DNA from: Massilia sp. Mn16-1_5
Lineage (GTDB): Bacteria > Pseudomonadota > Gammaproteobacteria > Burkholderiales > Burkholderiaceae_D
DNA: 64,000 nucleotides
Assembly (NCBI RefSeq): GCF_004798585.1
Contig: NZ_PPXQ01000002.1
Span: 310,001 to 374,000 of the forward strand
Reading direction: 5' to 3'
Shown: piece by piece, positions 16,383 to 24,329 of the stretch
Layout of the letters: every line of letters starts with the position of its first letter
How positions within the stretch are numbered: position 1 is the stretch's first letter
Made by a program: the position numbers and the translations under genes
The notes under the pieces: model-generated
The model's input: only the letters and a program-made list of their open reading frames with translations
What the model was told of the DNA's origin: nothing
Databases searched by the model: none

Positions 16383-16494
16383 CGTAGGGTGGAGCGGGCT
16401 GCGAACCGCTCCCGACTCCACGCGTCAACTGTGGTCGGTGACTGCGCCAGTACGCTCGCATAGGGGACGCGTGGGCTCGGGAGCCCACCCTACG
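16383..16494. repeat. intergenic repeat element with terminal inverted ends
   Basis: About 112 bases bounded by CGTAGGGTGG on the left and its complement CCACCCTACG on the right. Inside are a perfect palindrome GTGGGCTC-GG-GAGCCCAC (16471-16488) and GACTCCACGCG, the arm seen after uvrC. Related pieces lie at 25875-25941 and 54981-55004. It looks like a REP/MITE-like dispersed element with no coding capacity. Confidence 0.6.
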
Positions 16495-16512
16495 AATCGT
16501 GGTAATGCCGTT

Positions 16513-17010
16513 TTACCCGGCCTTGTCGAGATTGTTCAAGGCGCGTCTCAGGAAGCCCGCGAACTGCGCCATCTCGTCCTTGCTGAAGTCCGAAAACGCG
16601 CAGCTCAGTTTCCCCGAGACCTCGGGCAGCACGCCTTCGAGCAGGGCACGGCCCTGGCTTGTGAGGGTGATCGTGACGCTGCGGCGGTCGCCCGCGCGCG
16701 TGCCCCGTTCGATCAGGCCACGGGCGGCGAGGTCGTCGCAGACCCGCGTCAGGTTGGCCGGCTTTTCGTGGCAGGCCTCGCTCAACTCGGAGGCGGTCGA
16801 GCTTTCGTCGGGGCTGCCGTACAGGATCGCCAGCACGATGTAGCCGGTGTCGGCCAGTTCATAGGGCTTGAGCGCGGCGTTGGTGCGGTCGCGCAGCCGC
16901 TTTTGCAGGTGATGGTTCAGCCGCACCAGCAGGATGGGTTCATACGGAAAATCAGGCACCCGCGCCTGGATGTTGCGCAATCTTTTTTCCGTCGGCTCGA
17001 AATCGCTCAT
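16513..17010 (-). CDS. MarR-family transcriptional regulator
   Basis: A 165-residue winged-helix regulator. The HTH spans about residues 60-90 (SSTASELSEACHEKPANLTR), followed by the wing LIERGTRAGDRRSVTITLTS. It resembles the EmrR/MprA branch. The start at 17010 (MSDFEPTEKRLRNIQARVPD) is chosen because CAGGAGCGTTC precedes it; the longer frame lacks a ribosome site. No efflux operon is adjacent, so its targets are unknown. It is one of the few regulators near the osmotic-stress genes. Confidence 0.9.
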   Translation of the reverse strand: MSDFEPTEKRLRNIQARVPDFPYEPILLVRLNHHLQKRLRDRTNAALKPYELADTGYIVLAILYGSPDESSTASELSEACHEKPANLTRVCDDLAARGLIERGTRAGDRRSVTITLTSQGRALLEGVLPEVSGKLSCAFSDFSKDEMAQFAGFLRRALNNLDKAG

Positions 17011-17107
17011 GAACGCTCCTGCTTGGTAATGACAAATTGTAACCGTCCCGGCCGGATAGCGGTAGAGCTTCGGCGCAGGGCACTGCCTGCGCCGTGTACT
17101 GCGGTGC

Positions 17108-17464
17108 TTACTGGGCCGTATCGCCGCCCTTGACGCTGCCTTGCGAGGCATCGGTCATCAGGGCAACGGCCGGCTTGGCGGCAGCCGGCTTGGCAACGGC
17201 GGCCGTACGAGCGGCAGGCGCGCCGGCGCGGTTCTCGAGTTCCGGGTGACCATCGGTCATCACGACGCCGGCAGGGTTGGCGATCTTGACCCAGTTCGGA
17301 TACACGTAATCGGCTTCCGACGGCGGATAGTTGCCGCTCTGCTTGGCCTGCTCGAGTTCGGCGAGGACGCGGGCGCGGACCGGATCGGTCGATGCGGGGG
17401 CGGCGCTGGCGGTGCCGGCGAGCAGGGAAACGAGGAGGGCAGGGATGAGGTATTTGGAAGACAT
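17108..17464 (-). CDS. small exported DUF4148-like protein
   Basis: A 118-residue protein with a signal peptide (MSSKYLIPALLVSLLAGTASA), then a short conserved-looking segment VRARVLAELEQAKQSGNYPP, and an Ala/Pro-rich low-complexity tail. The layout matches DUF4148 proteins, common in Burkholderiales, with unknown periplasmic roles. A clear AGGAG (in TCAGGAGTC) lies before the ATG. It is divergent from nhaA. Confidence 0.75.
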   Translation of the reverse strand: MSSKYLIPALLVSLLAGTASAAPASTDPVRARVLAELEQAKQSGNYPPSEADYVYPNWVKIANPAGVVMTDGHPELENRAGAPAARTAAVAKPAAAKPAVALMTDASQGSVKGGDTAQ

Positions 17465-17611
17465 GAAAGACTCCTGAAGTCGTGAGTAAGCGCAGGAATT
17501 TGCGCGATGGATCTATTTTACTCCTGAATAGTTCATTTGTGTAGTACATGTCTTTTTCTTTTGCGTGTGCCGCATTTCCAACCCGTGTGGTCACCCCGGC
17601 AAGTGCTCCGC

Positions 17612-17617
17612 TATAAT
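17612..17617 (+). promoter_or_regulatory. -10 element of nhaA
   Basis: A perfect TATAAT, with no good -35 at 16-18 bases upstream. Transcription starting about 7 bases later would begin right at the first base of the structured leader at 17622, which supports both calls. Confidence 0.6.
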
Positions 17618-17621
17618 GCGT

Positions 17622-17703
17622 ACAGGGTGCCGTACCGCTCAGGTACGTCAGGATTGCGCTGGTCGGGCCGCCGTGCGCTACTCTTGCGACCGTACCCGCC
17701 ACT
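17622..17703 (+). promoter_or_regulatory. structured nhaA leader, probable nhaA-I (Li+/Na+) riboswitch
   Basis: The whole 5' leader between the -10 and the nhaA ATG can fold. GTACC-GCTCA-GGTAC is a perfect hairpin near the 5' end, GGTCG (in GCGCTGGTCGGG) pairs with CGACC (in TTGCGACC), and GGGT near the start can pair with ACCC just before the start codon. No Shine-Dalgarno is exposed before the ATG. The lithium-sensing nhaA-I motif RNAs sit directly upstream of nhaA genes in proteobacteria, and this leader looks like one from memory. I could not run a covariance search. Confidence 0.6.
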
Positions 17704-18912
17704 ATGCGCATCCAGCGAAAACTCTCGAACACCTTCCAACGCTTCTTCGAGTCCGGCAAGGCCGGCGGCATTGTCCTCATCCTGTGTACCCTGGCCTCGC
17801 TGGCGCTCGCCAATTCGGCCGCGGGCGAGGCCTGGCTGGGCTTCTGGCACCTGCACGTGGCCGGGCTGAGCCTCGAGCACTGGATCAACGATGCCCTGAT
17901 GGCGGTGTTCTTCCTGCTGATCGGCCTCGAGCTCGAACGCGAGCTGTACAACGGCGAGCTGTCCGACCTGAGGAATGCCATGCTGCCGGCGCTGGCGGCG
18001 GCCGGCGGCATCGCCGTGCCCGCCCTGATCCACTTCAGCCTGAACGGCGGCACGCCGACCCAGGCCGGCGTCGGCATCCCGATGGCCACCGACATCGCTT
18101 TCGCCCTCGGCGTGCTGGCTCTGCTCGGCAACCGGGTACCGGCTTCCCTGAAAATCTTCCTGACCGCGCTGGCCGTGATGGACGACCTCGGCGCGATCAT
18201 CGTCATCGCCGTGTTCTATACCGCGGAACTGTCCTTTGCCTACCTGCTGGGGGCGCTGGCGGTGTTCGGGGTATTGGTGGCGATGAACCGGATCGGGCGC
18301 GTCATGGCCCTGCTGCCGTATTTGCTGGGCGGCGCCCTGATGTGGTTCCTGATGCTCAAGTCCGGCGTGCACGCGACGATCGCCGGCGTGCTGCTTGCCT
18401 TCGCGATTCCTTATTCGAGCAGGGAGGACGATGCGGCGTCGCCCTCGCACCGGCTCGAACACGCGCTGCACAAGCCCGCCGCCTTCCTGATCCTGCCGAT
18501 CTTCGCACTGGCCAATACCGGCATCGTGATCGGCGCCGGCTGGGCCGGCGAGCTGCTCACCCTGAACAGCCTCGGCATCCTGCTCGGCCTGGTCGCCGGC
18601 AAGCCGGTCGGCATCGTCGTGTTCAGCTGGATGGCGGTCAAGACCGGCCTGTGCCGCCTGCCGCTCGACCTGGCCTGGCGCCACGTGCTGGGCGCGGGCC
18701 TGCTCGGCGGGATCGGCTTCACCATGTCGATCTTCATCACCAACCTGGCCTTTGCCGGCCGTCCGGAGCTGGTCAACGCCTCGAAGATGGCGATCCTGGG
18801 CGCGTCGCTGGTGGCCGGCCTGGCCGGTTTCGCCTGGCTCAAATCGATGGGCGCGCCGCTCGCCTCCGACCCTGACCTCGAGGCGATGGACTTCGAGCAA
18901 GAGCCGGTCTGA
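17704..18912 (+). CDS. nhaA: Na+/H+ antiporter NhaA
   Basis: A 402-residue inner-membrane antiporter that expels Na+ or Li+ in exchange for protons. Conserved blocks are visible: NDALMAVFFLLIGLELERE, PMATDIAFALGVLALLG, the ion-binding pair in AVMDDLGAIIVIA, and GIGFTMSIFITNLAF near the C-terminus. Length is normal for the family (about 390 in E. coli). The ATG at 17704 gives the expected N-terminus. The leader is a probable ion-sensing RNA. It opens the ion/osmotic-stress region. Confidence 0.97.
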   Translation: MRIQRKLSNTFQRFFESGKAGGIVLILCTLASLALANSAAGEAWLGFWHLHVAGLSLEHWINDALMAVFFLLIGLELERELYNGELSDLRNAMLPALAAAGGIAVPALIHFSLNGGTPTQAGVGIPMATDIAFALGVLALLGNRVPASLKIFLTALAVMDDLGAIIVIAVFYTAELSFAYLLGALAVFGVLVAMNRIGRVMALLPYLLGGALMWFLMLKSGVHATIAGVLLAFAIPYSSREDDAASPSHRLEHALHKPAAFLILPIFALANTGIVIGAGWAGELLTLNSLGILLGLVAGKPVGIVVFSWMAVKTGLCRLPLDLAWRHVLGAGLLGGIGFTMSIFITNLAFAGRPELVNASKMAILGASLVAGLAGFAWLKSMGAPLASDPDLEAMDFEQEPV

Positions 18913-18975
18913 TGCCTCCATAAGGCAGCCGCCGGAGAAGCGCGCCAATGCCGAAATCCATTTGCGCATAAGAAT

Positions 18976-19010
18976 CTACATTTGTACAAATGTAGTGTCT
19001 GGGTTACAAT
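18976..19010 (+). promoter_or_regulatory. palindromic operator and promoter of ggpPS
   Basis: CTACATTTGTACAAATGTAG (18976-18995) is a perfect 20-base palindrome. A -35-like TTGTAC lies at its centre, 17 bases before the -10 TACAAT (19005-19010). The second half-site CAAATGT ends 11 bases before TACAAT, the same spacing as in the BCCT promoter. ACAATT-TTG-AATTGT (19006-19020) forms a further inverted repeat over the -10. The geometry suits a repressor that blocks RNA polymerase. Confidence 0.65.
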
Positions 19011-19020
19011 TTTGAATTGT

Positions 19021-19140
19021 CGGCGCCGCGTGGCGCCGTCCTGGACATGTCCGCCCCCGACGCGTCCTTCCTCTCCCTGGCAAACGGCAGATGCGCAGTC
19101 GCGCCGTTTGTATTCGCCTTGTGCGGCCCTTCGCCGCACA
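19021..19140 (+). promoter_or_regulatory. multi-hairpin 5' leader of ggpPS
   Basis: The roughly 180-base untranslated leader contains perfect stems: CGGCGCC/GGCGCCG (19021-19038), GGACATGTCC, CAAACGGC/GCCGTTTG (19081-19110) and TGTGCGGC-CCTTC-GCCGCACA (19120-19140). Another GC-rich palindrome lies just before the ribosome site. This is more ordered than expected for a plain leader and may be a regulatory RNA. No known riboswitch class was recognised. Confidence 0.45.
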
Positions 19141-19193
19141 CCACCAGGCCGGCGCCGCGGCGCCGGGCGCATCGCTCTGAAAGGACGAAGACG

Positions 19194-21506
19194 ATGACTG
19201 TCGCAGTACCTTCGCAACGGGTCTCCCGCCCGCAACCCCACAAGTTCGTACTGGCCACCGACCTCGACGGCACGCTGCTGGCCGGCAGCCTCGCGGCGCG
19301 GCGCCGCGTGCGCGCGCTGTTCTCGGCGGCGAACCCCGGCGCCCGCCTGGTGTTCGTTACCGGCCGCGCCATCGAATCGATCCTGCCGCTCTTGAGCGAC
19401 CCGACCATACCGGCGCCAGACTTCATCATCGCCGACGTCGGCGCCACCATCGTCGACGGCGACTTGCGCCCGGTCGGCGGCCTGCAACAGGAGATGGCTG
19501 CGCGCTGGCCCGGTTCGCAGGCCGTGCTGAAGGCGCTGGCCGGATTTCCCGGCCTGACGCGCCAGAGCGTGCCGCAGGAGCGGCGCTGTTCCTTCCTGGC
19601 GGGCGAGGGCGCCGTCACGCCTGCCCTGCGCGCGGCGGTCGACGCCCTCGGCTGCGACCTGCTGCTGTCGGCCGGCTGCTACCTCGACGTGCTGCCGCGC
19701 GGCGTCGGCAAGGGCGCGGCCGTGCTGGCTCTCGCCCAGGCGGTCGGGCTCGATCCGGCCAGCATCGTCGTCGCCGGCGACACCCTGAACGACCTGTCGA
19801 TGTTCGAGACCGGCCTGCACGGCGTGGTGGTCGGCGACGCCGAGCCGGCGCTGGTGGACAGCGTGCGCAAACGTCCGCTCGTGCACATCGCCGCCGGTCC
19901 CGGCTGCGACGGCATCCTCGAGGGGCTGGCGCAGCACGGCGCGCTGTGCGCCAAGGCCACGCCGATCAAGCCGCGCGCGGCGGCCGCTCCCGGGCAGGCC
20001 GACCTGGTCATGGTCTACCATCGCCTGCCCTACGACGAAGTGCTCGAGCAGGGCGTCGTCCAGCGGCGGCGCCCGCGCAGCCCGAACGGCATCATCCCGA
20101 CCCTGCTGCGCTTCTTTGCCGACGACCGCCCCGGCTCCTGGGTTGCCTGGACCGAGCAGCCGAGCCGCGCGCCGGACGGTTTCGAGGCCCACGTGGCTGT
20201 CGATCCCGAGCGCTACCCGCAGCTGCAGGCGGCGCGCATTGCGCTCACCCGCGAGGACATCGACATCTTCTACAAGAAGTTTTCGAAGGAAGCCTTCTGG
20301 CCGATCATCTTCTCCTTCCCCGACAAGGCCGAGTTCAGGCAGGACCACTGGGAACGCTACCTCGAGGTGAACCGCCTGTTCGCGCAGCAGGTCGCGCGCG
20401 AGGCGGCCGAGGGCGCCGTGGTCTGGGTGCACGACTACAACCTGTGGATGGTGCCGGCCTTCCTGCGCCCGCTGCGTCCCGACCTGCGCATCGCCTTCTT
20501 CCACCACACGGCCTTCCCGTCCAGCGACGTCTTCAACATCGTGCCCTGGCGGCGCGACATCGTCGGCAGCCTGCTGCAGTGCGACTACGTGGGCTTCCAC
20601 ATCCCGCGCTACGTCGAAAACTTCGTCGACGCGGTGCGTTCCTTCGCCCCGGTCGAGGTCCTCGGCAGTGCTCCGTGCGCGCCGCGCTTTCTCACCTATG
20701 GCTGCGCGCTCGGCGTCGACACCGTCACCACGGCCATCGAGGCGGGCGGGCGCCGCGTCGGCCTGGGCGCCCATCCGGTCGGCACCGACGTCGCGCTGAT
20801 CGAAAAGCTGGTGTCGAACGAGGCCGTGCAGGTACAGGCCGCGGACCTGCGCGCCTACCTGGGCGAAGCGACCGGCATCGTCTCGATCGAGCGCCTCGAC
20901 TACGTGAAAGGCACCCTGGAAAAGCTGCAAGCCTTCGAGCGCCTGCTGGAAAGCCATCCCGAGCACATCGGCAAGGTCACGCTGCTCAACATCGTCACGC
21001 CGGCGGCGCCAGGCATGGAGATCTACGAAAGCCTGCGCGTCGAGGTCGATCGTGCGGTGGGCCGTATCAACGGCCGCTTCTCTACGCTCGGCTGGGTGCC
21101 GGTGCGCTACTTCTACCGCTCGCTGCCCTTCGAGGAAGTGGTGGCCCACTACGCCGCCTGCGACATCGCCTGGATCACGCCGCTGCGCGACGGCCTGAAC
21201 CTGGTTGCCAAGGAATTCGTCGCGGCCAAGCGGGCGTCGAGCACCAATGGGGTGCTGATCCTGTCCGAGTTCGCAGGCGCCGCCGTCGAGCTGCACGGCG
21301 CGCTGCTGACCAATCCCTACGACGTCAACGCCATGACCGCCGCGCTGCACCAGGCGCTGACCATGGGCGAGGACGAACGCGCCTACCGCATGGCGCGCAT
21401 GGCGATGATCGCCGCCGAGCACGACGTCGCGCGCTGGGGCAGCGACTTCCTGGACGCCGTCGATGCGGCGACCCTGCCGCCGGCCATGTTGCCGAAGGCG
21501 GCTTGA
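19194..21506 (+). CDS. ggpPS: bifunctional glucosylglycerol-phosphate phosphatase/synthase
   Basis: A 770-residue fusion. The N-terminal HAD-IIB phosphatase (about 1-270) carries D23-L-D25-G-T and the distal motif VVAGDTLNDLSMF. From about 290 a GT20 domain (trehalose-phosphate-synthase fold) begins with LVMVYHRLPYDE and contains WVHDYNLWMVPAFLR, FFHHTAFPSSDVF and the sugar-nucleotide region TPLRDGLNLVAKEF. The order HAD-GT20 and the HR-LPY motif fit the single-protein GgpPS that makes the compatible solute glucosylglycerol from ADP-glucose and glycerol-3-phosphate; trehalose synthesis is less likely. The start at 19194 follows AAAGGACGAAG. An mscS gene follows 28 bases later. Confidence 0.85.
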   Translation: MTVAVPSQRVSRPQPHKFVLATDLDGTLLAGSLAARRRVRALFSAANPGARLVFVTGRAIESILPLLSDPTIPAPDFIIADVGATIVDGDLRPVGGLQQEMAARWPGSQAVLKALAGFPGLTRQSVPQERRCSFLAGEGAVTPALRAAVDALGCDLLLSAGCYLDVLPRGVGKGAAVLALAQAVGLDPASIVVAGDTLNDLSMFETGLHGVVVGDAEPALVDSVRKRPLVHIAAGPGCDGILEGLAQHGALCAKATPIKPRAAAAPGQADLVMVYHRLPYDEVLEQGVVQRRRPRSPNGIIPTLLRFFADDRPGSWVAWTEQPSRAPDGFEAHVAVDPERYPQLQAARIALTREDIDIFYKKFSKEAFWPIIFSFPDKAEFRQDHWERYLEVNRLFAQQVAREAAEGAVVWVHDYNLWMVPAFLRPLRPDLRIAFFHHTAFPSSDVFNIVPWRRDIVGSLLQCDYVGFHIPRYVENFVDAVRSFAPVEVLGSAPCAPRFLTYGCALGVDTVTTAIEAGGRRVGLGAHPVGTDVALIEKLVSNEAVQVQAADLRAYLGEATGIVSIERLDYVKGTLEKLQAFERLLESHPEHIGKVTLLNIVTPAAPGMEIYESLRVEVDRAVGRINGRFSTLGWVPVRYFYRSLPFEEVVAHYAACDIAWITPLRDGLNLVAKEFVAAKRASSTNGVLILSEFAGAAVELHGALLTNPYDVNAMTAALHQALTMGEDERAYRMARMAMIAAEHDVARWGSDFLDAVDAATLPPAMLPKAA

Positions 21507-21534
21507 CCTATTACCGAATCAGAAAGGCTGAGTT

Positions 21535-22626
21535 GTGAACTACGTTGTATGGAATAACGACCTGGGCACCTGGCTGGTTGCCGCCACCATCGCGCTGGCG
21601 GTCTGCGTTGGCCTCGACGCCGTCAAGCGCATCCTGGTGCGGCGCCTGTCGGCCTATGCCGCCCGCACCGACACTTATATGGACGACCTGGCGCTGCGGG
21701 TGCTGTCGGCGACCCACGCCGTCTTCATCCTGGCCATGGGCCTATATGCCGGCGCCCAGCTGCTCAACCTCACCGAGCGCAGCGCCGCGCTGCTGGCGAA
21801 ACTGGCGATCGCGGCCTTGCTGCTGCAGGCGGCGCGCTGGGGCGACGTCGGCGTGCACGGCTGGCTGCATTTCTATCGCATCCGCCGCAGCGCCGAGGAC
21901 GCGGCCAGCACCACCTCGACGGCGGCGCTGGGCTTCGTCGCGCGCACCGCGCTGTGGCTGGTAATCGTCCTGATGATCCTCGATAACTTCGGCGTCAACA
22001 TCACGACCCTGATCGCCAGCCTCGGGATCGGCGGTATCGCGGTGGCGCTGGCGCTGCAGAACATCCTGGGCGACCTGTTCTCCTCGCTCTCGATCGTGCT
22101 CGACAAGCCCTTCGTCGTGGGCGACTTCATCATCGTCGACGACGTCCTCGGCACCGTCGAATACGTGGGCCTGAAGACGACGCGCATCCGTTCGCTGGGC
22201 GGCGAGCAGGTCGTGTTCTCCAACAGCGACCTGCTCAAGAGCCGCATCCGCAACTACAAGCACATGCAGACGCGCCGCATCGTGTTCGGGATCGGGATCA
22301 CCTACGCGGTGAACAAGGAGCAGCTGCGCAGCGTGCCCGCGATCCTGCGCGAAGCCGTGGAGGCCCAGCCGCAGGCGACCTTCGATCGCGCCCACTTCAA
22401 GTCCTATAGCCCGTCCTCGATCGATTTCGAGGTGGTGTATTACGTGCAGACGGGGGACTACGGCGTGTACATGGACGTGCAGCAGGAGATCAACCTGATC
22501 CTCTTCGAGCGCTTCGCGGAAGCCGGCATTGCCTTCGCCCAGCCGCGCCAGGTGGTGCAGCTGGCGGAACCGGCGGCCGCGCTGCAAGTGCTCGAACCGG
22601 AACAGGAGCAGCGGCGCGCCGCCTGA
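21535..22626 (+). CDS. MscS-family mechanosensitive channel
   Basis: A 363-residue channel. The pore helix and adjoining beta domain are clear: IGGIAVALALQNILGDLFSS, then LDKPFVVGDFIIVDD and GTVEYVGLKTTRIRSLGGEQ. Three to four extra helices precede the pore. It opens under membrane tension to release solutes on osmotic downshock. It lies 28 bases after ggpPS and is probably co-transcribed, pairing osmolyte synthesis with an emergency release valve. The ribosome site is weak (GAAAGGCTGAGTT), and a TTG or ATG start further in cannot be excluded. Confidence 0.93.
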   Translation: MNYVVWNNDLGTWLVAATIALAVCVGLDAVKRILVRRLSAYAARTDTYMDDLALRVLSATHAVFILAMGLYAGAQLLNLTERSAALLAKLAIAALLLQAARWGDVGVHGWLHFYRIRRSAEDAASTTSTAALGFVARTALWLVIVLMILDNFGVNITTLIASLGIGGIAVALALQNILGDLFSSLSIVLDKPFVVGDFIIVDDVLGTVEYVGLKTTRIRSLGGEQVVFSNSDLLKSRIRNYKHMQTRRIVFGIGITYAVNKEQLRSVPAILREAVEAQPQATFDRAHFKSYSPSSIDFEVVYYVQTGDYGVYMDVQQEINLILFERFAEAGIAFAQPRQVVQLAEPAAALQVLEPEQEQRRAA

Positions 22627-22628
22627 TT

Positions 22629-24020
22629 TCAGCGCCGGCGCGGCGGCGCCATCAGCACCAGGCGCGCGCCGGGCGACTTGGTGCGCGTCACCAGCCAGGC
22701 CTGGGCGCGCTCCGCTTCAAACGGCTTGAGCGCCGTCCTGCAGGTGGCGCTCAGGGTCGGCACCTCTTCGGCTGGTTTGGCATCCGCCGTGGCGACAAGT
22801 GCCCGGCCCATCAGCAGGTCGCCGCATTGCGGAAACTGGGCGGCGAATTCGGCGGCGACGTCGGCCGCCGTCTGGCGCCAGCTGTCGTGCTTTGCCTTTT
22901 CCTGCGCCAGTTCCTGCTTGAGTTGAACGATGCTGGCGTCGCGCTCGCGCAGGCCCTGCTGGGTGTCGCGGAAGATGTCGGCCAGGATGTCGGCCTTCAG
23001 CAGGCCGACGTCGACCTTGCTGTCCTCGGCCTGGTGCACGAGCAGGCTGGCGCCGGCCAGGCCTGATTGCGGCAGGCGCTTGCCAATGGCGTCGATGGCC
23101 GACTGCGGCATGCGCGCGCCGATCAGGGTCAGTTCGATCTGGCGCCGCAGCGGATCGAGGCGCGTATCGACCACGTGGGTGGTCCCGGTGCCGAATTCCT
23201 GGCGCACGAACTGGCGTGCGCGGTTGCCGAACACCTCGTTGTCGACCAGCTGGATCGCCAGGTAGATGCTGGGCAGGGCCGTCAGCAGCACCACTGCGAA
23301 CAGGGTGCGCTTGACGCGCTTCTCGACGCGCTGGTCGACGAACTTGCGGTGCGGCAGGCGCAGGTATTCGATCACGATCACGGTGGAGGCGGCGATGAAG
23401 ACGCAGTTGATCGAGAAGAGGTAAAAGGCGCCGCCGAACATGCTCCAGTCGCCGTTGGCCAGCCCGTAGCCGGCGGTGCACAGCGGCGGCATCAGGGCGG
23501 TGGCGATCGCCACGCCCGGAATCACGTTCGATTTCTCCTTGCGCGTCATGCCGATGATGCCGGCCAGGCCGCCGGCCAGTGCGATCAGCACGTCCCACAG
23601 GGTCGGCGTGGTGCGCGCCAGCAGTTCCGACTGGGCTTCGTCGAGCGGCGTGAGCAGGAAGTACAGGGTCGAGGCGGCCAGGCTGATCGCCGCCGCGATG
23701 CCGAGGTTGACGAAGGAGCGGCGCACCAGCGCGAAATCGAAGATGCCGATGCCGTAGCCGATGCCGACAATCGGCCCCATCAGCGGCGAGATCAGCATCG
23801 CGCCGATGATCACGGCCGGCGAATTGATGTTCAGGCCGATCGATGCGACGAAGATCGCGAACATCAGGATCCAGGGCGTGGCGCCGCGCAGCTCGACGCC
23901 GGCACGCAGGGTGCTGTCGATGACGTCGTCGTCGGCCTTGTCGTGCAGGAGGCTGAAGCGGTGGGCGAGAGTAGCTGGGGCCGCGGTGGGGAGGGCGGTA
24001 TCGGTGTCGTTCGTGCTCAT
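22629..24020 (-). CDS. DUF389 membrane protein
   Basis: A 463-residue membrane protein with a DUF389 core of about six helices (ASIGLNINSPAVIIGAMLIS, PLMGPIVGIGYGIG, NVIPGVAIATALMPPLCTAG) and a long soluble C-terminal region containing a coiled-coil-like stretch (RERDASIVQLKQELAQEKAK). The function is unknown; the family is linked by context to stress and ion transport. The start at 24020 (MSTNDTD) is preferred because upstream codons look non-coding, though no good ribosome site precedes it. It converges with mscS and is divergent from the BCCT gene, with the shared operator 64 bases upstream. Confidence 0.85.
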   Translation of the reverse strand: MSTNDTDTALPTAAPATLAHRFSLLHDKADDDVIDSTLRAGVELRGATPWILMFAIFVASIGLNINSPAVIIGAMLISPLMGPIVGIGYGIGIFDFALVRRSFVNLGIAAAISLAASTLYFLLTPLDEAQSELLARTTPTLWDVLIALAGGLAGIIGMTRKEKSNVIPGVAIATALMPPLCTAGYGLANGDWSMFGGAFYLFSINCVFIAASTVIVIEYLRLPHRKFVDQRVEKRVKRTLFAVVLLTALPSIYLAIQLVDNEVFGNRARQFVRQEFGTGTTHVVDTRLDPLRRQIELTLIGARMPQSAIDAIGKRLPQSGLAGASLLVHQAEDSKVDVGLLKADILADIFRDTQQGLRERDASIVQLKQELAQEKAKHDSWRQTAADVAAEFAAQFPQCGDLLMGRALVATADAKPAEEVPTLSATCRTALKPFEAERAQAWLVTRTKSPGARLVLMAPPRRR

Positions 24021-24083
24021 GTCGGTAGCCGGGCGGGCGCGGGGTAGGGAAGAAGCGGGAGCGCCATGATAACGATTGAACGT

Positions 24084-24116
24084 ACATTTGGGCAAATGTG
24101 TTGTTTCTGATACAAT
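24084..24116 (+). promoter_or_regulatory. palindromic operator and promoter of the BCCT gene
   Basis: ACATTTG-GG-CAAATGT (24084-24099) is followed after 11 bases by TACAAT (24111-24116), matching the ggpPS promoter in sequence and spacing. It lies in the 309-base divergent gap between the DUF389 gene and the BCCT gene, so both may respond. The rest of the gap is a GC-rich leader of about 210 bases before the BCCT ATG, with no gene; I see no recognised RNA element in it. Confidence 0.6.
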
Positions 24117-24329
24117 TTCGCTTTCGCTCACTGCCGAGCAGGCGAGTGTCATTACGAAGTGCCGCCGCACCTTCGCTGCCGCCGTTCCCATTGCCGGTTT
24201 CCATGGCGCCGCGCCCGGCCGGTCCGGTCATCCCTTGCGCGTCCCTGTCCTCCCGTGTCCCCCCTGGCGGACGGTGCGGTGTATCGTGCAAGCTGCCGGC
24301 ATTGGCGGCATCCACTGACAAGGAGTCCC

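Noticed and set aside
17532..17553. CATTTGTGTAGTACATG upstream of nhaA as a fourth copy of the osmotic operator
   Set aside because: The arms do not form the ACATTTG/CAAATGT palindrome and it is not placed at a -35.
18411..21422. Very long minus-strand open frame (about 1000 codons) opposite ggpPS
   Set aside because: It runs antisense to a clearly conserved enzyme, has low-complexity Arg/His/Gln-rich translation and no recognisable domain; it is a GC-rich shadow.
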